From MedAcidi-G1 sp002294285 (lineage in GTDB: Bacteria; Actinomycetota; Acidimicrobiia; Acidimicrobiales; MedAcidi-G1), in assembly GCA_963999645.1 (NCBI GenBank), contig CAXEUY010000002.1:95540-159539 (forward strand): 64,000 nucleotides of DNA. The letters run 5' to 3'. Numbering within the stretch: position 1 is the first letter of the stretch; each line of letters opens with the position of its first letter. Below, piece by piece: positions 58,641 to 64,000 of the stretch. The translations under genes were made by a program, and so were the position numbers. The notes below the pieces were generated by a model. It ran no database searches. It was not told the origin of the DNA and saw only the letters and a program-made list of their open reading frames with translations.

Positions 58641-60272
58641 ATGAGTTCTTATTCAGCAGAACAGTTTGACTCGGAAGAAGAAGACATTCTTCGTCGGTAT
58701 TTCACCAATCTAGACAGACCTGTTTTTGCTTTGGTTAATCTTCCGGAAGTCGTTAAAGGTGCACTTTTTGCTCGCTATTCTCGTTCCTCAAAAAGCTTGC
58801 GACGCCTGTTTCTCGACGAGTTCGTCGGTGAGCTCGATATTTCTGGGGATGAAACTATCGATGCAACTGTGGGCCTTAAAAGAGCTGAAGAACTTTATGA
58901 TTTAGTCTTTTTTGAGTACGGAGATGACAGTGTCGCTCAACTGGGTGGAGTTCATCTTGCATGTGAACAAGCCTCTAACCTCCTCACCAAAGTCCTCGAG
59001 TGGGGTCGTTTAATGTCCTATCTCGAGCAATCAACTCGTTATATTGCCTACAACTCACGACTGGACGGCCGATACCGTTATTACAGAGATCCGGAAGTTA
59101 TGGCTTCTCCGCTAGCCGCTCGATATGTCGCTGATATGGATTTCTTGTTTGATACTTATTCAAACTTAAATGAAATCATGCGTGAATACTTCACAAATAA
59201 TATTCCTAAACAAAATAACGATTCTGATTTCGCTTACTTGCAAGCCATAAAGGCAAAAGCCCTCGATTCAGTTCGGGGTATCTTGCCAGCCTCATCACTT
59301 TCCAATGTAGGAATATATGGAACGGGACAGGCTTATGAGGCGCTTCTACTAAGGATGCGAGCCCATCCTCTTCCTGAAGCAAGAGAATACGCCGATCTCA
59401 TTTTATTTGAGCTTAGAAAAGTTATCCCTTCTTTTTTAAAGAGAGTTGATATCCCGGATAGAGGTCAACAAACTTCTGACTACATGGCAGACTCTCGAGA
59501 CAGGATCATAGATTTATCTGAGCACTACTTTCCTCCAACCTCTTCACCTTTACCAGGACCTCTTGTGGACTTAACTGATTATGATCCTGACGCTGAGATT
59601 AAGCTAGTTGCTTCGGCTTTTTATTCACATACTGATAGATCTGATAGAGATATCGAAGAGCGTGTACGACGCATGACTATTGATGAAAGAATCAAGGTTC
59701 TCAAAGCTCTTGAAGGCGACCGCGAAAACCGAAGACATCGCCCTGGAAGACCTTTGGAACGTCCTTCCTACCGGTTTGACATTCTGGCAGACTACGGTGC
59801 TTTTCGCGACTTGCAACGCCATCGAATGATGACTATTGAATGGCAAAAACTATCCCCTTATCATGGTTTTGTTTTACCAAATGAGTTGATCGATGCAGGC
59901 AAATCAGATGAATTTGAGTCTGCAATGGATCGTTCATCTAGTTTGCATGATGAACTAATTGACATTTTTCCAGAACAAGCTTCTTATGCGGTTTCCCTGG
60001 CATATCGCGTGCGATTTTTAATGCATTTGAATGCACGAGAGGCCATGCATATGATCGAGTTGCGAACCACTCCCCAAGGTCATCCTGCGTATCGCCAAGT
60101 GTGTCAAGAAATGCATACACTCATTGCCGAAAAAGCTGGTCATTTAGCCATTGCTGAAATGATGAAATTTGTTGACCATTCAGACGGAGATGATCTAGAA
60201 AGACTCGAATCTGAGAAGAAATCGGACCTTAAACGTACTGGGCAAGTCAACAATAATTCAAAAAATTCCTAG
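58641..60272 (+). CDS. Duplicated ThyX-like protein (FAD-dependent thymidylate synthase family)
   Basis: A 543-residue protein with two Thy1-like halves. The N-terminal half keeps the EQSTRYIAYNSR segment near residue 128 but has EWGR where ThyX has RHR. The C-terminal half has the RHR motif in LQRHRMMTIEWQKLSPYHGF near residue 393 and ends with REAMHMIELRTTPQGHPAYR. ThyX makes dTMP from dUMP with methylene-tetrahydrofolate and FAD. Whether this double form is active as a thymidylate synthase is unclear; it is about twice the size of normal ThyX. Similar large forms are known in Actinobacteria. Confidence 0.8.
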   Translation: MSSYSAEQFDSEEEDILRRYFTNLDRPVFALVNLPEVVKGALFARYSRSSKSLRRLFLDEFVGELDISGDETIDATVGLKRAEELYDLVFFEYGDDSVAQLGGVHLACEQASNLLTKVLEWGRLMSYLEQSTRYIAYNSRLDGRYRYYRDPEVMASPLAARYVADMDFLFDTYSNLNEIMREYFTNNIPKQNNDSDFAYLQAIKAKALDSVRGILPASSLSNVGIYGTGQAYEALLLRMRAHPLPEAREYADLILFELRKVIPSFLKRVDIPDRGQQTSDYMADSRDRIIDLSEHYFPPTSSPLPGPLVDLTDYDPDAEIKLVASAFYSHTDRSDRDIEERVRRMTIDERIKVLKALEGDRENRRHRPGRPLERPSYRFDILADYGAFRDLQRHRMMTIEWQKLSPYHGFVLPNELIDAGKSDEFESAMDRSSSLHDELIDIFPEQASYAVSLAYRVRFLMHLNAREAMHMIELRTTPQGHPAYRQVCQEMHTLIAEKAGHLAIAEMMKFVDHSDGDDLERLESEKKSDLKRTGQVNNNSKNS

Positions 60273-60303
60273 AAAAACTACCACTTAAGGGAAAAATGTG
60301 TCT

Positions 60304-60328
60304 AATATCCGGCCGCGGGATATTTTTT
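60304..60328 (+). terminator. Rho-independent terminator after the ThyX-like gene
   Basis: AATATCC (60304-60310) pairs with GGATATT (60318-60324), with GGCCGCG as loop, followed by TTTTAT. It separates the ThyX-like gene from the DUF4193 gene, whose ATG begins 25 bases further on. Confidence 0.78.
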
Positions 60329-60352
60329 ATCCTGATTGCTATGTGAGGGAAA

Positions 60353-60790
60353 ATGGCTGAAGAAGAAGAAAATAACGAAGATGAAAACCCAGCGGATTTC
60401 GAAGAAGAAGAATTCCCTGAAGACATTGAAGAGGATGAAGATTTCGAAGAATCCGAGATCGATGATGATGATGATATTGATGAAGATGATGAAGAAGCAA
60501 GCACTCCAGCAGAAGGGTCCGATGAAGAGGACGATGACGATCCAGCTGATGTTGAAGCGGACCTAGATGCTATTCTTAAAGACCGGATTGCGTCTGGTGA
60601 AGACGAAGAGGAAGAAGACGGTAATAGCCAACCTGCTGAGGTCTCGACTGATACTTCTCCTCAAGGAGAAGACGAATCGGTAGAAGCTAGACGCAAAGGT
60701 GAAGTTACTTGCAACAGTTGCTTTTTAATAATCGAAGCGCAAATTGCTAAAGAAACTGGTGAATGCCCACACTGTGGTGCCAGTGTTTAG
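60353..60790 (+). CDS. DUF4193-like acidic zinc-ribbon protein
   Basis: A 145-residue protein. The first 100 residues are almost wholly Glu/Asp with few hydrophobics, broken by VEADLDAILKDRIASGEDEE near residue 68. The C-terminus has VTCNSCFLII and GECPHCG, two Cys pairs that probably bind zinc. The LDAILKDRI and CNSCFL features match the actinobacterial DUF4193, whose role is unknown. GAGGGAAA precedes the ATG. It overlaps the next gene by 28 bases. Confidence 0.85.
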   Translation: MAEEEENNEDENPADFEEEEFPEDIEEDEDFEESEIDDDDDIDEDDEEASTPAEGSDEEDDDDPADVEADLDAILKDRIASGEDEEEEDGNSQPAEVSTDTSPQGEDESVEARRKGEVTCNSCFLIIEAQIAKETGECPHCGASV

Positions 60791-61284
60791 ATCAGCAGGG
60801 CCGAGTCCTGACTGAATTTTCACGACTGGCGTCCGAGGACGATTTAAAACAGTTTCTTTTCTTAAAGGAACAGGCTCTTGAAGAAGTCAAAACGAAGCGC
60901 GGTGGCGAAATCTTATTGGATGTCTCTCCATTGCCTGAGAAAGAAGCTACTGAATTCCTAACTTATATTGACTCTGACCGACATGACTTGATAGTTGGTT
61001 TGTTTGAAGAGGCAATAGTTGGCTATGGAAAATTGGAATATTCAACAACGAATAGTAATAAAAAACTAGCTTCCGTAAAAGAGGTATTTGTTATGAAAGA
61101 AGCGAGATCAGTGGGCGTGGGGGAGTCCATGATGAATTTTATGATTCAGAGATCGAAAAGCCTTGGATGCACTGGAATAGACGGGTTTGCATTACCGGGA
61201 GATAGGGAAACCAAAAACTTTTTTGAGAGTCAAGGAATGGTGGCGAGACTGATAAAGGTCTACAGTCCTTTGGAATCCGATTAA
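60763..61284 (+). CDS. GNAT family acetyltransferase
   Basis: A 173-residue protein with a GNAT-like acetyl-CoA pattern: SVKEVFVMKEARSVGVGESM near residue 104 and FALPGDRETKNFFESQGMVA at the C-terminus. The N-terminal FSRLASEDDLKQFLFLKEQA is typical of these folds. ATG 60763 lies inside the DUF4193 gene and is the only ordinary start in frame, giving a 28-base overlap. The substrate is unknown. Its stop overlaps the Nudix start. Confidence 0.75.
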   Translation: MPTLWCQCLDQQGRVLTEFSRLASEDDLKQFLFLKEQALEEVKTKRGGEILLDVSPLPEKEATEFLTYIDSDRHDLIVGLFEEAIVGYGKLEYSTTNSNKKLASVKEVFVMKEARSVGVGESMMNFMIQRSKSLGCTGIDGFALPGDRETKNFFESQGMVARLIKVYSPLESD

Positions 61285-61682
61285 TGACAGCACCAGAAAT
61301 CTGTGTCGGTGCGATTGTTATTTTCGAGAATGAAATACTTCTCATCAAGCGCGCTGCAGAGCCATACTCTGGCACTTGGTCCATTCCAGGTGGAAGAGTG
61401 AGGGACGATGAACCCTTAAAGAAGGCGATAGAAAGAGAATTGCTTGAAGAAACCGGCATTCGTGGTAAATGTCAATCATTCATCGGTATGAGCGAGATGA
61501 AAACTGAGGATTTCCACGGGGTGATTCTAGATTTCGAAGTGTCTATAAAGGAAAAAACTAGACCCACCCCTTCTTCAGACGCTGCTGAAGCGGAATGGGT
61601 TCCTATGAAAAGCCTTGATCACTTAGAAATGCCTGAAGGTTTAAAAGATTTTCTCCTCAACCACGGCTATTTATCTAAGTAG
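61284..61682 (+). CDS. Nudix hydrolase
   Basis: A 132-residue hydrolase with an intact Nudix box in the sequence GGRVRDDEP to RELLEETGI near residues 36-58. It would cleave a nucleoside diphosphate linked to another group; the substrate is not evident, although a housecleaning or ADP-ribose role is common. The start TAATG overlaps the acetyltransferase stop by one base, so the two are coupled. It converges with the enoyl-CoA hydratase with a gap of 6 bases. Confidence 0.9.
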   Translation: MTAPEICVGAIVIFENEILLIKRAAEPYSGTWSIPGGRVRDDEPLKKAIERELLEETGIRGKCQSFIGMSEMKTEDFHGVILDFEVSIKEKTRPTPSSDAAEAEWVPMKSLDHLEMPEGLKDFLLNHGYLSK

Positions 61683-61688
61683 GGATTA

Positions 61689-62450
61689 CTACTTTCCTTT
61701 CCAAATAGGGTCTCTTTTTTCAATAAATGCCAACGGCCCTTCTTTGTAGTCTTCAGTTGAAGTTAGTGCTGCGGTTTCTTCTATAGCAAACTTCATTCCA
61801 TCGTAGTCACTCAAAACTAGAGACTCAATTAGAGAACGTCGGGTCGCTCTAACTGCAAGCGGCGCATTTTTGTTTATTTGCTCCGCTAGTAAAATGGCTT
61901 TATCGAGTGCTTCACCTTCTTTAGTTAAAACGTTAACCATGCCAAAAAGATGCGCTTGTTCAGCACTGATCGGTTCTCCTGTTAAAGCCATCTGCATAGC
62001 AATATTTTTTGGTAGAACTCTAGGAAGTCTGACAAGACCGCCTGCAGAAGCTATAAGTGACCTTTTAACTTCAGGAAGACCAAATCGTGCGACAGTACTT
62101 GCAACTATCAAATCACATGCAAGTGCTAATTCAGTTCCGCCAGCTAAAGCTGGGCCATCAACTGCTGCAATTAACGGTTTAGTTCGCTCGCGCGCCACGA
62201 TACCGCCAAAGCCGCCTCTTTTTGTAGCCAGATTAAGTTCCCCTGCAGAAATCGCTTTCAGATCAGCTCCTGCCGAAAAAACTGGGCCATTTCCGCATAA
62301 TATCCCAGTCCACAGATCGTTATCTTCTTCAAATTGATCGATTGCTTCTTCTATTCCTGCCGCTACTTCGTGATTTACTGCATTTCTTGCTTCAGGACGG
62401 TTGAGAGTAATTAAAGCAATGCGTCCCTTCGTTTCATAATTTATAACCAT
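61689..62450 (-). CDS. Enoyl-CoA hydratase/isomerase family protein
   Basis: A 253-residue crotonase-fold protein. The oxyanion-hole segments are GPVFSAGADLKAISAGE near residue 56 and ALAGGTELALACDLIVAS near 100. The catalytic Glu position near 131 reads LPEVKRSLIASAGGLVRLP, so at least one acid is kept. It would hydrate enoyl-CoA in fatty-acid or other acyl-CoA breakdown. The substrate is not known. It converges with the Nudix gene. Confidence 0.87.
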   Translation of the reverse strand: MVINYETKGRIALITLNRPEARNAVNHEVAAGIEEAIDQFEEDNDLWTGILCGNGPVFSAGADLKAISAGELNLATKRGGFGGIVARERTKPLIAAVDGPALAGGTELALACDLIVASTVARFGLPEVKRSLIASAGGLVRLPRVLPKNIAMQMALTGEPISAEQAHLFGMVNVLTKEGEALDKAILLAEQINKNAPLAVRATRRSLIESLVLSDYDGMKFAIEETAALTSTEDYKEGPLAFIEKRDPIWKGK

Positions 62451-62507
62451 TCTAGAAAGCTACATTGATTTTCTATAGTGCGTAACTTCAGAAGAAATTT
62501 TTGTATT

Positions 62508-63671
62508 TCAAACTTTTAGAGAGTCAAATTTTTCTGAGACTGAAGGAAGTTTTTTGGATATCTTTTGGATTATTTTCAACAGTTCTTCATCTGGATCACT
62601 TGGTATTCCTTGCGGATCGACACGATCATGAATAGGGGAGAAAGCAGCCGCTTCAATCAGTGTTCCCCAGCGTGACGGTGAAACATCTGAGGTCAAAGCA
62701 CTGTTTGTCGCTTCTGCCAAATCATTTAGTAGGTCTTCTGGAAGCGGGAATCCAGCTTTCGGAGGACGAGAGGAAAGTCTTAAGGCCCGCACTATTCGAC
62801 CTTCTTTAAGGGTAGAAATTACCTCTTTAAGCCATTTGTTTTGATCTGTTTCAACTCTTTTAGTGAATCCGTTTTTCAATTCTTCACTTAGAGAACGAAC
62901 ATCGTCATTCTTTTGAACATTATCTGAAGCAACAATTACTGAGCGGATGTCTCGTAAATCAACTGTTTCAATACCTTTTATTGCCGCATCTGCACGATCC
63001 AACCATTCGGCTGTTTTCAAATCAGGATAAATATGCTCTGCCAACTTTAAGAGAAGTTCCTCTGGGATCTCAGGTTCATTATCACGTTTGGCGATTTGGT
63101 TTTGCTCACTAATTGCCTTACGTAATCCAGGTAAACCATTCCTTAATAGGATTTCTCCGATTCGTGTTGTTTCATCGGGCAAGTTTTTAAGTGCCTTGTT
63201 GCGATAATGACGTTTCGCTTTAAGACGCTTAGTTTTGGGATATTCAGCCTGAGTTTTTCTTTTTTTAGCTTTGGGAGTTTTTCTTTGTGAATTATCTCCT
63301 TCTATGTTCTTTTTACTGAATTTTTTATCCTTCTTTTCACTTACACCGGACTTTGTAGAAGGAGCACGTTTAGAAGATTTCCTGTTTCTCTTCTTTGCTA
63401 ATTGAGTAGTTACAGGATCAAGTGTTTTACCTGATCCAATAATTTCAATAATTTCGCCTTTGTTAGAAGACTGCTTTCTCTCAAAAACCTTAGACACTAC
63501 TAATCCATCGATAAAATGTTCTGTTTCGACTAAAAATTGTGCACCAACGGTTACATCAGATGTGAGTAACGATGCATCTACAGTTCCTTTAGGCTCGCGC
63601 GCACCAATTGCTCGCCATGTCCAACTTCCGTCTTCGCGTTGGCTCGTGATTTCTACTTCAATTTTTGCCAT
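62508..63671 (-). CDS. Lysine-rich hypothetical protein
   Basis: A 387-residue protein of unknown function. The first 80 residues form a small beta-rich domain (VEITSQREDGSWTWRAIGAR, GAQFLVETEHFIDGLVVSKV). Residues about 90-165 are an extremely basic linker rich in Lys and Arg, suggesting nucleic-acid or ribosome contact. The rest is helical (TRIGEILLRNGLPGLRKAIS and IVRALRLSSRPPKAGFPLPE). It is monocistronic and divergent from the next lipoprotein gene. A role with RNA or DNA is only inferred from its charge. Confidence 0.72.
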   Translation of the reverse strand: MAKIEVEITSQREDGSWTWRAIGAREPKGTVDASLLTSDVTVGAQFLVETEHFIDGLVVSKVFERKQSSNKGEIIEIIGSGKTLDPVTTQLAKKRNRKSSKRAPSTKSGVSEKKDKKFSKKNIEGDNSQRKTPKAKKRKTQAEYPKTKRLKAKRHYRNKALKNLPDETTRIGEILLRNGLPGLRKAISEQNQIAKRDNEPEIPEELLLKLAEHIYPDLKTAEWLDRADAAIKGIETVDLRDIRSVIVASDNVQKNDDVRSLSEELKNGFTKRVETDQNKWLKEVISTLKEGRIVRALRLSSRPPKAGFPLPEDLLNDLAEATNSALTSDVSPSRWGTLIEAAAFSPIHDRVDPQGIPSDPDEELLKIIQKISKKLPSVSEKFDSLKV

Positions 63672-63765
63672 ATATGAAATCTACCGGAATCTTCTGTATC
63701 AGTACGTATATGACAGACTGAAAAGAAAATGTTATGTTTGGGTAGTTGTGAGAGGGGAGTATTGA

Positions 63766-64000
63766 ATGTTGAAAAAGTATTTAAGTGTTTTTCTGTTAGT
63801 CAGTTTGATAGCTGCATCGTGTGGTGACAGTGACGATGATAGTAGTGATGATAGTAGTTCTTCTGGTAGTTCTTCTGCTGTTGCTACTACTGCTGCGCCT
63901 GCGGCTACTACTGCTGCGCCTGCGGCTTCTTCTGGTTCGTCATCTCTTGGTGATGGGTCTTTGGGGACTGTTGAGGTTGGTGCTGGTGAGGACATCCAGA
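63766..64000 (+). CDS. Lipoprotein N-terminus, probable substrate-binding protein (truncated by window end)
   Basis: The first 78 residues are visible. A signal peptide YLSVFLLVSLIAASC with lipobox near residue 19 is followed by a Ser/Asp-rich and Ala/Thr/Pro-rich linker (GDSDDDSSDDSSSSGSSS) and then GDGSLGTVEVGAGEDIQ, where a periplasmic-binding-like domain would start. AGAGGGGAG precedes the ATG. A branched-chain amino-acid or similar ABC-transport binding protein is the best guess, but only the anchor and linker can be seen. Confidence 0.7.
   Translation, partial: MLKKYLSVFLLVSLIAASCGDSDDDSSDDSSSSGSSSAVATTAAPAATTAAPAASSGSSSLGDGSLGTVEVGAGEDIQ
63883..63924 (+). repeat. Tandem 21-base repeat in lipoprotein linker
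   Basis: Two identical 21-base units, each coding for ATTAAPA, lie in the linker of the lipoprotein. They extend the flexible linker by seven residues per unit and are a likely site of copy-number change. Confidence 0.9.

Noticed and set aside
61870..62337. 155-residue open frame on the plus strand
   Set aside because: Antisense to the enoyl-CoA hydratase gene; low-complexity Ala/Ser/Pro composition is typical of a shadow frame.
1..64000. CRISPR arrays, insertion sequences, prophage or integrase genes
   Set aside because: No regularly spaced direct repeats, transposase or integrase motifs were seen on either strand.

Overview
This 64 kb window is a chromosomal segment of an A+T-rich, streamlined actinobacterium. 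Several markers point to Actinobacteria: mycothiol synthase (mshD), menaquinone genes (menA/menG), an ANTAR response regulator followed by the conserved order polA-rpsA-coaE-uvrB-uvrA-uvrC-rapZ-gap-pgk-tpiA-secG, an F420-type LLM oxidoreductase, and the actinobacterial families DUF3151 and DUF4193. The low G+C (about 40% by eye), small gaps, many 4-bp ATGA overlaps and SAM-I/IV-variant-like riboswitches suggest a marine planktonic lineage, perhaps Acidimicrobiia-like. That placement is inference. No rRNA, CRISPR array, phage or insertion sequence is visible.

Layout. 0-3.7 kb: end of a thiolase, menA, menG, mshD and nth. 4.0-14.8 kb: one long his-trp supra-operon, hisDCBHAF / GroES-like / hisI / trpECFBA, with trpF present as well as hisA and with hisG, hisE, trpD and trpG absent. 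15-19.2 kb: hup, fabZ and a divergent fatty-acid cluster fabD-fabG-acpP-fabF in which FabD carries a C-terminal biotinyl/lipoyl-like domain. 19.4-22.7 kb: an EamA transporter, an SDR lacking the usual Tyr/Lys pair and an unknown propeller-like protein. 22.7-42.7 kb: tRNA-Leu(CAA), a DUF3105 lipoprotein, then the information/repair/glycolysis core (pdtaR, polA, rpsA, coaE, uvrBAC, rapZ, gap, pgk, tpiA, secG) closing with an unusual tRNA-Leu with anticodon AAG. 42.8-55.9 kb: an accessory region with an LLM enzyme, a SAM-type riboswitch in front of a small protein of unknown function, a ferritin-like protein, an enolase-superfamily enzyme, and many iron-dependent oxygenases (DUF3445, AlkB, fatty-acid hydroxylase, an HxD oxygenase, PhyH), a secreted HNH nuclease and an SF2 helicase. 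55.9-64 kb: a second SAM-type riboswitch with a clear Shine-Dalgarno-sequestering hairpin upstream of metY, an M20 amidohydrolase, a duplicated ThyX-like protein, DUF4193, GNAT, Nudix, enoyl-CoA hydratase, a lysine-rich unknown protein, and the start of a lipoprotein.

Functionally the window covers histidine and tryptophan synthesis, type II fatty-acid synthesis, nucleotide excision and base excision repair, the triose part of glycolysis, menaquinone and mycothiol, and SAM-controlled methionine synthesis. The most unusual items are the riboswitch-controlled small orphan gene, the tRNA-Leu(AAG), the FabD fusion, the ThyX-like duplication with split motifs, and the loss of yvcK and whiA from between rapZ and gap.
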